Shown here one piece after another: positions 1 through 8,243 of a stretch of DNA of 32,130 nucleotides (position 1 is its first letter; every line of letters starts with the position of its first letter). The DNA is from Pyrinomonadaceae bacterium. GTDB taxonomy: Bacteria > Acidobacteriota > Blastocatellia > Pyrinomonadales > Pyrinomonadaceae. The DNA is taken from NCBI GenBank assembly GCA_017983495.1, contig JAGOBH010000017.1:1-32130 (forward strand), given 5' to 3'. The notes beneath the pieces are model-generated. The model ran no database searches and was not told the DNA's origin. It was given only the letters and a program-made list of their open reading frames with translations. The translations under genes were made by a program, and so were the position numbers.

Positions 1-216
1 GCCGTTTTCGTCCCCAAGACCGCGGTGCTCAATGACCAGAGCACGCAGTCGTACCGTGTTTTTGTCATCCAGGATGGCATTGCCAAGCTCAGGACCGTGC
101 AGCTTGGAGCCGAAGAAGGTGAGTATTACCAGATCGTCAACGGCGTCGAAGCCGATCTCACTGTAGCAACAAGCAATCTCGCTCAGCTTTTCGAAGGTGC
201 GAAAGTGACTTTTTAG
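1..216 (+). CDS. RND efflux periplasmic adaptor subunit, C-terminal end (partial)
   Basis: This is the last 71 codons of a gene that begins before the window; frame 1 is open from base 1 to the TAG at 214-216. The fragment reads like the membrane-proximal tail of HlyD/AcrA-type membrane fusion proteins: a VPKTAVL strand, a VFVIQDG-type beta hairpin, a V-x-L-G-A-E-E-G strand and a final 'NGVEADLTVA' turn. Such adaptors sit in the periplasm and bridge an inner-membrane RND pump to a TolC channel. The RND permease and TolC-type genes follow on the same strand, which supports the call. The lipid anchor and helical hairpin are outside the window. The stop codon overlaps the start of a GTCCCA-rich repeat. 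Confidence 0.85.
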   Translation, partial: AVFVPKTAVLNDQSTQSYRVFVIQDGIAKLRTVQLGAEEGEYYQIVNGVEADLTVATSNLAQLFEGAKVTF

Positions 217-248
217 TCCCAGGGCCCAAGTCCCAGGAGTCCCAAATT
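214..248. repeat. GTCCCA-word repeat, left copy
   Basis: Tandem degenerate copies of GTCCCAAG/GTCCCAGG begin on the adaptor stop codon. The same word appears in inverted orientation at 725-760, so the two tracts bracket the four-helix-bundle gene. Another direct copy lies at 19966-19992. The function is unknown. Confidence 0.7.
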
Positions 249-312
249 TCTCGTGATGATGATCTTTGGCAATAATTGCATTATCTAATGAAAACAATAT
301 GGAGGACTGATT

Positions 313-702
313 ATGGCGGCAATCAAACGATTTGAAGATCTGGAGGCATGGAAATTCTCACGCGAGTTGGCAAGGGACATTTATCGGCTGACGAAAAATG
401 ATGGATTTTCGACGGACTTTGGACTACGGAATCAGATCTGCCGGTCAGCAGTATCAGTTATGTCGAATGTGGCCGAAGGGTTCGAACGCGACGGTGATAA
501 GGAATCTATTAATTTTCTGTCGATCGCAAAAGGCTCGGCAGGCGAGACCCGATCGTTGCTTTATGTCGCACTTGATCAGGACTACATAAGCGAAAGCGAA
601 TTCGAGCTTGTGTCGGCTCGGGCGATCGAAAATAGCCGGGTGATCTCGGGGCTTTCGAATTATCTTCGACAGTCAGAACTCAAGGGTCGAAAGTTCAAAT
701 AG
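313..702 (+). CDS. Four helix bundle protein (S23/23S rRNA intervening-sequence protein family)
   Basis: This 129-residue protein has the family hallmarks: an N-terminal 'FEDLEAWKFSRELARDIY' helix, a central R-x-A-V-S-V-M-S-N-V-A-E-G-F-E-R helix pair near residues 45-60, and a late S-A-G-E-T-R-S-L-L segment. Family members are small all-alpha proteins first found in 23S rRNA intervening sequences and more often free-standing; their biochemical role is not established. The ATG is preceded by GGAGGA at 301-306, a good ribosome binding site. The gene interrupts an RND operon between adaptor and permease, and inverted GTCCCA repeats flank it on both sides. It may be an insertion that kept the operon transcribed. 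No link to efflux is shown. Confidence 0.85.
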   Translation: MAAIKRFEDLEAWKFSRELARDIYRLTKNDGFSTDFGLRNQICRSAVSVMSNVAEGFERDGDKESINFLSIAKGSAGETRSLLYVALDQDYISESEFELVSARAIENSRVISGLSNYLRQSELKGRKFK

Positions 703-724
703 CTGTGGTGGTCGCGTCGACGCT

Positions 725-760
725 CAGACTTGGGACTTGGGACTATTGGGACTTGGGACG
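725..760. repeat. GTCCCA-word repeat, right (inverted) copy
   Basis: Tandem GACTTGGGACTTGGGAC words are the reverse complement of the tract at 214-248. The repeat ends nine bases before the permease ATG, and no Shine-Dalgarno is visible between repeat and start. Confidence 0.7.
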
Positions 761-769
761 TAGTTTTTT

Positions 770-3700
770 ATGCAATGGCTAGCTGAAATTTGTGTTCATC
801 GTCCGGTGTTTGCCACCGTTATCGTGCTGTTTCTGACGGTTGTCGGTGGATTCAGCTTTTTTACGCTCGGGGTCGATCGTTTTCCGAAGATCGATCTGCC
901 GACCATCTCGGTCCAGACGCGTAATACCGGTGCGGCGCCGCAGGAGATCGAGACCGAGGTGACGGACATCATCGAGGGAGCTCTCAACACGGTGCCGGGC
1001 GTCGAGGAAATGCGTTCGACCTCGTCGCGAAACAGCTCGAGCGTCAATCTGACATTCAACCTCGAAAAAGATCCCGATCAGGCATTTCAGGAGATCCAGC
1101 AGAAACTGAGCGGAGCGGTCGGGCGTCTGCCCGAGAACGCTGATCCGCCTCAGGTGCAAAAGAGCGACCCCGATTCGCAGCCGATCCTGATGTATTCGAT
1201 CAGTGCGCCGAAAAACGTCACGGAACTGACGACGCTGGTCGAAAATCTGATCCAGAAACGTATCGAATCAGCCGATGGCGTCGGCGAGGTCTTTATTTGG
1301 GGTTCACGTCAACGTCAGATCAAGATATCGGTGAATCCGGACCGCCTGAGAGCATACGACCTTTCGGTAACGGCGGTGTCGACCGCGGTTCGTTCACAAA
1401 ATCAGGAATTGCCGGGCGGCAGTATTGTCGAAGGTGCGAAAACGCTCGGCGTCCGCACGATGAGTAAGCTGACGGATGTTAACCAGTTTGCTGAGATCGT
1501 TATTGCGACCCGCAACGGATTTCCGATCAAGATCAAGGACATCGGCCGCGTCGAAGAGGCCGGTGCCGACCCGTCAATGGCGGCGTCGCTGAACGGAACC
1601 CAGGCTGTCAGTCTCGGTATCAGAAAGCAGTCCGGTGCGAACACAATTGCGGTCATTAATAATGTGAAGACGCGAATGGAGACGATCATCCCGAATCTGC
1701 CGCCGGAGATGAAGATCGCCCTGATCCGCGACCAATCGGAATTTATTCAAAACTCGCTGACAGCGATCGAAGAACACCTCGTGCTCGGCGGCCTGTTTGC
1801 GGCGATCGTAGTTTTTCTGTTCCTGTGGAACTTCCGTTCGACGATCATTGCCGCACTGGCGATCCCGATCTCGATCATCGCCTCATTTGCCGTGATCGCG
1901 GCCCTTGGTTATTCGCTTAACCAAATGACGATGCTCGCACTCACGCTGATGGTAGGTATCGTGATCGACGACGCGATCGTGGTGCTTGAGAACATTTATC
2001 GGTTTGTAGAGGAGAAGGGTATGGACCCGATGCAGGCGGCGGTCGAGGGCACCAAAGAGATCGGCCTCGCCGTTTTGGCGACGACGCTGAGCTTGCTCGC
2101 CGTGTTTATTCCGGTCGGATTTATGACGGGTATCGTCGGCCGGTTTATGTCGTCGTTCGGCCTTACGGCAGCAGCGGCGATCGCGGTCAGTCTGATCGTC
2201 TCATTTACGATCACGCCGATGCTGGCCGCACGCTGGATCAAGAAAAAGGTCAAGACGAAAAAGAAGGCCGGCGACGAAGATCTGCGTTTTGAGAGCGTAG
2301 CCGAAGCAGAAGCATCGCAGAAGGCCGAGGTAGCGGAAGAACATTCGCACGATTCAAAAGCCGGCTGGTTTTACAGTAAAGTCGACGCCGGATATACGTT
2401 TATGCTCCGGCTTTCGATGCGGCATCGGTGGGCCGTTGTCCTGATATGTATCCTAACGGTCGCGTCGATCGTGCCGCTTTATAAATACGTCGGCATGGCG
2501 TTCTTACCGGACGAAGACGAATCGCTGTTTCAGATCAATTTGCGTGGCCCGCAGGGAACTTCGCTGTCAGCGACGCAATCTATACTCGATCGCATTGCCC
2601 GTGATGTCCGCGAGCAACTCCCGGGAGTCAAAAATACACTCGTGCTCGCTGGATTCGGCCGAGGCTCGGGACCTAATAACGGATTTGTGAATGTCAGTCT
2701 CGAGCCCGTCGGCAAGCGAGCGAAATCACAGGCAGATCTGATCAATCAGGCTCGCGGATTGGTTAAAAAGTATTCATCCAAGGACTATCAGGTAACAGTT
2801 TCGGCGTCTTCATCGATCGCTCAGGGAATCGGTCTGGGACGCGGCGGCTCGGGCATCGGTTACTTTATTTCCGGCCCGGACATGGGCAAACTGACGGAGT
2901 ACGCCAATCAACTCGTCGAGAAAATGAAGACCGAGCCGATGTTCCGCGACCCGGATAACTCGATCGATATCGGAACGCCCGAAGTTCGCGTCTTGATCGA
3001 CCGGGCAAAAGCAGCCGACCTCGGGGTCGAAGCCGGAAACGTCGCACAGGCACTGAATATCTTATCAGCAGGGCAACGTGTCTCAACATTCAACGAAGGA
3101 TCTCAGCAGTATGATGTTGTGATCCAGGCCGATGAGGAGTTTCGCCGCGACCGAAGCAATTTTGCGAATTTCTCGGTCTCGTCCTCGAAGGGCGGCATCG
3201 TCGGTCTTGATAAGGTCGTCAAGATCGAAGAAGGCCTAAGCCCCGCGTCGATCAGCCGCTTGAACCGCCAACGTGTCGTCACCGTTTCGGCCGGACTGCC
3301 GCCGAACACGTCTGAAAGTGACGCTCTTGCAAAGGTTGAGAAATTTGCCTCGGAGCTTAAGATGGGGCCTGAGTACATCACGGGCGTCAGTGGCCAGTCA
3401 AAGGAATTGCAGAAAGCGTACAATTCGTTCCTGCTCGCATTTTTGCTCTCGTTCGTATTTATGTATCTGATCCTCGCGGCTCAGTTCGAATCGTTCATCC
3501 ATCCGGTGACGATCTTGCTGACGCTGCCGCTGGCCGTCCCGTTCGCGTTGCTTTCGACGGCGATGGCCGGACAGACGCTGAATATCTTTTCGGCGTTGGG
3601 CATCCTGCTGCTGTTCGGTATCGTGAAAAAGAACGCGATCTTGCAGATCGACCATACGAACACGCTTCGTGCCACGGGCATGAACCGCTACGACGCCATC

Positions 3701-4006
3701 ATCCAGGCCAACCGCGACCGTCTGCGTCCGATCCTGATGACGACGATCGCACTGGTTGCGGGAATGATCCCGCTAGTGCTCGGCACCGGAGCCGGAGCGG
3801 CGACAAATCGTTCGATCGGCATTCTTGTCGTCGGCGGCCAATCGATGTGTTTGCTGCTGACGCTGCTTGCGGTGCCGGTTTTTTATTCACTTTTTGACGA
3901 CGCAAAGGAAACGACCGTATGGCGTTCGATGTCGAACGGTGTTCGCGGTATGTTTGCCGGCTTGCGACGACCTAAACCTGAAAGCGAAACGGAGGGGACG
4001 GTCTAG
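770..4006 (+). CDS. Efflux RND transporter permease subunit (AcrB/MdtB-like, HAE1 type)
   Basis: This 1078-residue inner-membrane pump has normal length for the family, which exports drugs or other amphipathic compounds by proton exchange. The N terminus 'MQWLAEICVHRPVFATVIVL' is a typical first segment, followed by D-R-F-P-K-I-D-L-P and the porter domain. The TM4 motif V398-I-D-D401 carries the paired acidic proton-relay residues, and K953-K954 in 'GIVKKNAILQID' supplies the TM10 lysine. The central cytoplasmic linker (about residues 489-530) is expanded and highly charged, with Lys-rich then Glu/His-rich stretches. The TolC-type gene starts 11 nt after the stop. There is no Shine-Dalgarno before the ATG; a GACTTGGG repeat occupies that position. 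Substrate cannot be told from sequence. Confidence 0.95.
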   Translation: MQWLAEICVHRPVFATVIVLFLTVVGGFSFFTLGVDRFPKIDLPTISVQTRNTGAAPQEIETEVTDIIEGALNTVPGVEEMRSTSSRNSSSVNLTFNLEKDPDQAFQEIQQKLSGAVGRLPENADPPQVQKSDPDSQPILMYSISAPKNVTELTTLVENLIQKRIESADGVGEVFIWGSRQRQIKISVNPDRLRAYDLSVTAVSTAVRSQNQELPGGSIVEGAKTLGVRTMSKLTDVNQFAEIVIATRNGFPIKIKDIGRVEEAGADPSMAASLNGTQAVSLGIRKQSGANTIAVINNVKTRMETIIPNLPPEMKIALIRDQSEFIQNSLTAIEEHLVLGGLFAAIVVFLFLWNFRSTIIAALAIPISIIASFAVIAALGYSLNQMTMLALTLMVGIVIDDAIVVLENIYRFVEEKGMDPMQAAVEGTKEIGLAVLATTLSLLAVFIPVGFMTGIVGRFMSSFGLTAAAAIAVSLIVSFTITPMLAARWIKKKVKTKKKAGDEDLRFESVAEAEASQKAEVAEEHSHDSKAGWFYSKVDAGYTFMLRLSMRHRWAVVLICILTVASIVPLYKYVGMAFLPDEDESLFQINLRGPQGTSLSATQSILDRIARDVREQLPGVKNTLVLAGFGRGSGPNNGFVNVSLEPVGKRAKSQADLINQARGLVKKYSSKDYQVTVSASSSIAQGIGLGRGGSGIGYFISGPDMGKLTEYANQLVEKMKTEPMFRDPDNSIDIGTPEVRVLIDRAKAADLGVEAGNVAQALNILSAGQRVSTFNEGSQQYDVVIQADEEFRRDRSNFANFSVSSSKGGIVGLDKVVKIEEGLSPASISRLNRQRVVTVSAGLPPNTSESDALAKVEKFASELKMGPEYITGVSGQSKELQKAYNSFLLAFLLSFVFMYLILAAQFESFIHPVTILLTLPLAVPFALLSTAMAGQTLNIFSALGILLLFGIVKKNAILQIDHTNTLRATGMNRYDAIIQANRDRLRPILMTTIALVAGMIPLVLGTGAGAATNRSIGILVVGGQSMCLLLTLLAVPVFYSLFDDAKETTVWRSMSNGVRGMFAGLRRPKPESETEGTV

Positions 4007-4017
4007 ACCATACGCAA

Positions 4018-5682
4018 ATGTTTCACTTCACACGCAGTATCTTTATTTTATTAACGGCAACCGTGATATTTGCGGCGGCGTCGATCGGCCAGGTTCCGAC
4101 ACCGACACCGGACGAAGCTCCGCCGGTTTCGCCTGATTTCACACTGCCTGTCCGACCGATGCCGAGTGCCGAGCGGATCGGCGTTAATGCCGCAGACCAG
4201 ATGTCGCTAACGCTTGATCAGGCGATCGAGATGGCGCTCAGGAACAACAATGACATCGACGCCTCGCGTAACGATTCGAAGATCACGGACCTACGGCTCG
4301 ACGGTGCACGGGGCGTTTATGACCCGCTGATCACATCGGATAATTACTACGAACGAGCAACCACGCCGACGGCGTCGCTGATCGGCGGTGCGGTAAACGG
4401 TGCGGTTACGCAAACAAGGTTTTTCAACTCGGGAGGCCTCAGCGGTTTCACGCCGGTCGCGGGCGGTTCGTATTCGGCGATCTTTAATGCATCGCGAACG
4501 ACGACCAGCAACACCAATTCGTTCCTTAATCCGCAGTTCCCGTCGTCTGTCACCTTTAACTACAATCAGCCGCTGTTTCGCGACCGTGCATTCGACAGTA
4601 ATCGCCGCGGCATCGAGATCGCTAAGAAAAATCAGTTGATCAGCGACTCATCGCTGCAGCTCAAGGCGATCGACGTTATCGCGAGTGTCGAGGCGGCGTA
4701 CTGGGACCTGACATTCGCACTGAGGAATTTACAAGTTCAAACCGACAACCTCAAACAGGCACGCGATCAGCTTGAGAGCAACAAACGTCTGGTCGACAAA
4801 GGTGTGCTCGCCCCGATCGAAATAGTCGCGGCGAACGCTCAGATATCGACATATGAACAGGTGATCTTTGCTGCGCAGGAAGGCGTAACGAGAGCTGAAA
4901 ATACGTTGAAGACGCTATTGCTGCCGGACCGTTCGTCGGTGGAATGGACGCGTCCATTGACGCCGGTCACGCCGGTGACGCTGACGGCCCCGCGTCAATC
5001 GCTCGACCTGGCGGTCACTGAGGCACTAAAGAACCGGCCCGAGATCGCTCAGCTTGAGACAACGGCCGATATCAACGGTATCGATCAGAAGTTTTACCGC
5101 AATCAGAAAAAGCCGCAGGTCGATCTGTACGGGATCTATACGACGTCGGGGTTGGCCGGTACTGAGACCGCCGCCGCGTTCAATCCAACGACGGGGCTGA
5201 GCCGTGTTCCGCCTAATCTTGTCGGTGGTTATCTGAATTCGCTCGGTAATTTGCTGCAGCAGGATTATCCGACGTTTCGCGTTGGCGTTTCGATCTCGTT
5301 GCCGTGGGGCAACCGCGTGGCGAAGGCTAATCTCGGGGAGACGATGGTCGAGGCCGACAGGATCAGGAATCTGCGGGCACAGGCCGAACAACGCATCGAG
5401 GCGGAGGTTCGCAATGCCCTGCAGGCACTCAAGTCCGCCGAGGCGAGGCTCGTTTCGGCAACTGCGGCGCGTGTTGCTGCCGAGGAGCTTTTCGCAAGCG
5501 AGGAGCGTCTTTTCCGCGGCGGTACGACCACGTTTTACCTTGTGGTCCAACGTCAGACGGATCTTTTGATCGCACGAAGCCGCGAACTGCAGTCGCAAAC
5601 AGACCTCAATAAGGCGATCTCCGAATACCAGCGTTCGGTCGGTTCGACGCTGTCGGTTCATAATGTGACAGTATCGAAATAG
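4018..5682 (+). CDS. TolC family outer membrane efflux protein
   Basis: The 554-residue precursor starts with a signal peptide (about residues 1-24, 'FILLTATVIFAAASIG') and a Pro/Thr-rich linker. Two copies of the TolC repeat are recognisable, each opening with L-T-L-D-Q-A-I-E-M-A-L-R-N-N-like helices (near 62-75 and 325-345) and containing long coiled-coil helices such as A-E-Q-R-I-E-A-E-V-R-N-A-L-Q-A-L. The protein should form the outer-membrane barrel and periplasmic tunnel of the pump encoded just upstream. A GGAGGGG sequence lies 21 nt before the ATG, too far for an ideal Shine-Dalgarno, so translation may depend on coupling to the permease gene. A strong terminator follows about 50 nt after the stop, marking the operon end. 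Confidence 0.93.
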   Translation: MFHFTRSIFILLTATVIFAAASIGQVPTPTPDEAPPVSPDFTLPVRPMPSAERIGVNAADQMSLTLDQAIEMALRNNNDIDASRNDSKITDLRLDGARGVYDPLITSDNYYERATTPTASLIGGAVNGAVTQTRFFNSGGLSGFTPVAGGSYSAIFNASRTTTSNTNSFLNPQFPSSVTFNYNQPLFRDRAFDSNRRGIEIAKKNQLISDSSLQLKAIDVIASVEAAYWDLTFALRNLQVQTDNLKQARDQLESNKRLVDKGVLAPIEIVAANAQISTYEQVIFAAQEGVTRAENTLKTLLLPDRSSVEWTRPLTPVTPVTLTAPRQSLDLAVTEALKNRPEIAQLETTADINGIDQKFYRNQKKPQVDLYGIYTTSGLAGTETAAAFNPTTGLSRVPPNLVGGYLNSLGNLLQQDYPTFRVGVSISLPWGNRVAKANLGETMVEADRIRNLRAQAEQRIEAEVRNALQALKSAEARLVSATAARVAAEELFASEERLFRGGTTTFYLVVQRQTDLLIARSRELQSQTDLNKAISEYQRSVGSTLSVHNVTVSK

Positions 5683-5730
5683 ACGCGATCTTACTGCTGG
5701 CTGGAAAGGTCAGGTGGTGAAAACTAAGCG

Positions 5731-5770
5731 GGCCGGTCATTTGCGAAAAATGGCCGGCCATTTTCATTTG
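5731..5770 (+). terminator. Rho-independent-type terminator after the efflux operon
   Basis: A 12-bp stem (5731-5742 with 5748-5759, one G-U pair) closes a five-base GCGAA loop and is followed by ATTTTCATTT. It lies 49 nt after the TolC-type stop codon. Confidence 0.75.
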
Positions 5771-5846
5771 ATCGCGGGCGGACGGGACGGATTTACAAAC
5801 CTTTACCTAAATTCGAAAACTAATCTCGATCGCCGGTCGTAAATAC

Positions 5847-5876
5847 TTGCATTAGGTTCGCGAAAACGGTTAGAGT
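5847..5876 (+). promoter_or_regulatory. Possible sigma70-like promoter for the kinase gene
   Basis: TTGCAT at 5847-5852 and TTAGAG at 5870-5875 are spaced by 17 nt, about 20 nt before the kinase ATG. The -10 box is weak. The terminator upstream means a promoter must lie in this 120-nt gap, but this exact placement is tentative. Confidence 0.3.
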
Positions 5877-5894
5877 TTTTGAACGCATTGCTGT

Positions 5895-8240
5895 ATGAAC
5901 CAGTTAGATTATCTTGGTCAAACGCTGGACGGAAAGTACCAGATCGAACGCGAATTAGGTCGCGGCGGTATGGGGACCGTGTATTTGGCGACGCATCTCG
6001 GCACCGAGCGGCCGGTTGCGGTCAAGATTATCGCACCGCAATTTATGCAGCGGGCCGAGTTTGTCGAGCGGTTTCGCCGCGAAGCTCGTGCCGCAGGGCG
6101 GCTGCGGCACCCGAATGTGGTGAACGTGACGGATTTCGGCTTTGCCGAATCTAAAGACGGCCGGGTCGCGTACCTAGTGATGGAGTATCTCGATGGCTGT
6201 ACGCTGGGTGAAATACTCGATGAGGAGCGCAATCTGCCCGTCGCATGGACGCTCGATATCCTGGAACAGGTTTGTTCCGCCGTGCAAGAGGCTCACGAAC
6301 AGGGCATTATCCATCGCGACCTTAAGCCGGACAATATCTGGCTTGAACCCAATCAACGCGGCGGCTATACGGTCAAAGTGCTGGATTTTGGAATTGCCAA
6401 GCTCGAAGAGTCCCACGATGCTGACCATACTCATAGCGGCGTTAATCACGTGGGGCTTTCGACCTATGTGGCGACGGGACGGATAACGTTTGCCGGGCAG
6501 CAGAACGAAGGCACGATGGTCGGCGATGGGTCGTCAACGCTTATTTCCGAGGCTTCGACAATTGCTCAGACTGCCGATCACGGAACAAAGGTCGAGGCTC
6601 GCGGGACGGTAAGCATCGAGCCGATCGATCTTGAGAATAAGACCGTAATTTCGGAGCAATTTGACGATGAGGTCGTCGATCAGGAAACCATCGGCACGCA
6701 GATGATAGTCGAGTCCGCAGACACCGACCGTTCTGCCGAGCACCATCGAACCACGGGGAAATCGCTACTCAGTGCGCCGAACACGGCCGACCTGACGCGG
6801 GTCGGAGCGGTTTTAGGTACACCGCTCTATATGTCGCCGGAGCAGTGCCGCGGCGAGCATCTTGATCCGCGTTCCGACATTTACAGCCTCGGCGTCATTG
6901 CCTATCAGATGCTGTCCGGGAAGACGCCGTTTTCGGGCGACTTCAAAGACGTGATGGAGTCGCACAAGGCAATCGACCCACCGATGCTTAAGGCTAAAAG
7001 GGTTCGGCGGAAGATGCGTAAGGCAGTTCACGCCGCGCTCGATAAAAATCCTGAAAATCGTCCGCAGACGGCTGAGGGATTTGCCAGCGTGATGCGGTCG
7101 CGGTCTGAGGGCCTGTTGGGCCTGCTTCGCCGTGCAATGGTCATCTATAGTGAGCATCTGCCGAAATTCCTGTTTCTGACAACGCTTTTTCTGTCGCCGG
7201 TGATCCTGTTGACTGCGGCACATATAATAATGTCGTTCGTCAGCGTTAGCGGCATCGCATCCGAGACGACAAGCAGGGTTGTTATCGGCATCATCATGCT
7301 CGTTTCGACGGTAGCAGGAGCGTTTTGTTCGACATTGACGGTAGGTACGATCGTTTGGATCGTAACGCAGTATCTGGCCGTGCCGCTCCGGCCGGTCAGG
7401 ATTCGGCCTGCACTTGGCGAGGCCCGCCGCAAATGGAAAAAGATCGCCGGCAGCGGAGCTATTGCCGTTGCGGTCCCATTTCTATACTCATTTGTCGTCG
7501 CGATCGCGGGATTTCTCGTTTTCTGGTTGTTTAGTTACATCCTGCTTCAGGCGTTAGCCAGCGACCAGAGTTCGGTACTTGGCGGATTGATCGGTGCCGC
7601 GGTCGGCGGGTTGGCCGGATTCTTTTACGGTTACGTCCAATGTATGCTCGTGGCCCCCGTGGCGATGATGGAGACCGTTGGTGTGTTCAAGGCATTTCGG
7701 CGTTCCCGTGAACTCACGCGGCGATCATTTATGACGGCATTTGGGGCGGCAGTGATCATGTTTCTGATACCGATCGTGCTTGCCGGTTCGCTCTCTTTCG
7801 TCGTCAACGTCACTGTCAGAGCTTTCGATCCGAAGAGCCGCGACCCGATCGTCGTGACTGAAACGGATACGTCGGGCAACACCGGGAATGTTCCGGTCGA
7901 GGTCGTTACGGCTGAACCCAAAGAGCCTGACGTTAATATTACTTTCGGCGGGAACAATAGGATCAAGTCCGAGGGCGAGGGCATGGATATGCGCACGCGG
8001 GTCAAGCATGCCGCGCTCGAATCCGCAATTCAGATATTCTGGCTCCCGTTACAGATATTTGTACTGTCGTTTTCTGCTATCATAGTTGCGTTGCTCTATT
8101 TGAAAACCCGGCTCGCAGGCGGCGAATCGATGAACGATCTCCTTGAGCGGTTTGAGGACGACGACCGGCCGCGAAAGAAGTGGCAGGAACGCGTTCGCCA
8201 ACGCCTTATCCAATCGGGTCGAATACCGAGCAAGTCTTAG
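5895..8240 (+). CDS. Membrane-bound Ser/Thr protein kinase (Hanks type) with expanded activation segment
   Basis: The 781-residue protein has an N-terminal cytoplasmic kinase domain: Gly loop G22-R-G-G-M-G27, ATP lysine in V-A-V-K44, catalytic H140-R-D-L-K-P-D-N147, metal-binding D164-F-G166, then GTPLYMSPEQ (308-317) in place of the APE region and D-I-Y-S-L-G-V after it. About 140 residues separate DFG from GTP, against roughly 20-30 in ordinary kinases. The extra segment is acidic, Thr/Ser-rich and without obvious fold. After residue 420 there are about six hydrophobic segments (near 424-448, 462-492, 520-550, 562-592, 617-638, 716-736) with a polar loop at 640-710. All catalytic residues are present, so it should be active. 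The VWA gene starts 4 nt after the stop, suggesting cotranscription. Confidence 0.93.
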   Translation: MNQLDYLGQTLDGKYQIERELGRGGMGTVYLATHLGTERPVAVKIIAPQFMQRAEFVERFRREARAAGRLRHPNVVNVTDFGFAESKDGRVAYLVMEYLDGCTLGEILDEERNLPVAWTLDILEQVCSAVQEAHEQGIIHRDLKPDNIWLEPNQRGGYTVKVLDFGIAKLEESHDADHTHSGVNHVGLSTYVATGRITFAGQQNEGTMVGDGSSTLISEASTIAQTADHGTKVEARGTVSIEPIDLENKTVISEQFDDEVVDQETIGTQMIVESADTDRSAEHHRTTGKSLLSAPNTADLTRVGAVLGTPLYMSPEQCRGEHLDPRSDIYSLGVIAYQMLSGKTPFSGDFKDVMESHKAIDPPMLKAKRVRRKMRKAVHAALDKNPENRPQTAEGFASVMRSRSEGLLGLLRRAMVIYSEHLPKFLFLTTLFLSPVILLTAAHIIMSFVSVSGIASETTSRVVIGIIMLVSTVAGAFCSTLTVGTIVWIVTQYLAVPLRPVRIRPALGEARRKWKKIAGSGAIAVAVPFLYSFVVAIAGFLVFWLFSYILLQALASDQSSVLGGLIGAAVGGLAGFFYGYVQCMLVAPVAMMETVGVFKAFRRSRELTRRSFMTAFGAAVIMFLIPIVLAGSLSFVVNVTVRAFDPKSRDPIVVTETDTSGNTGNVPVEVVTAEPKEPDVNITFGGNNRIKSEGEGMDMRTRVKHAALESAIQIFWLPLQIFVLSFSAIIVALLYLKTRLAGGESMNDLLERFEDDDRPRKKWQERVRQRLIQSGRIPSKS

Positions 8241-8243
8241 TAC

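Noticed and set aside
5026..5661. 211-codon ORF antisense to the TolC-type gene
   Set aside because: Shadow frame without motifs; the plus-strand gene is well supported.
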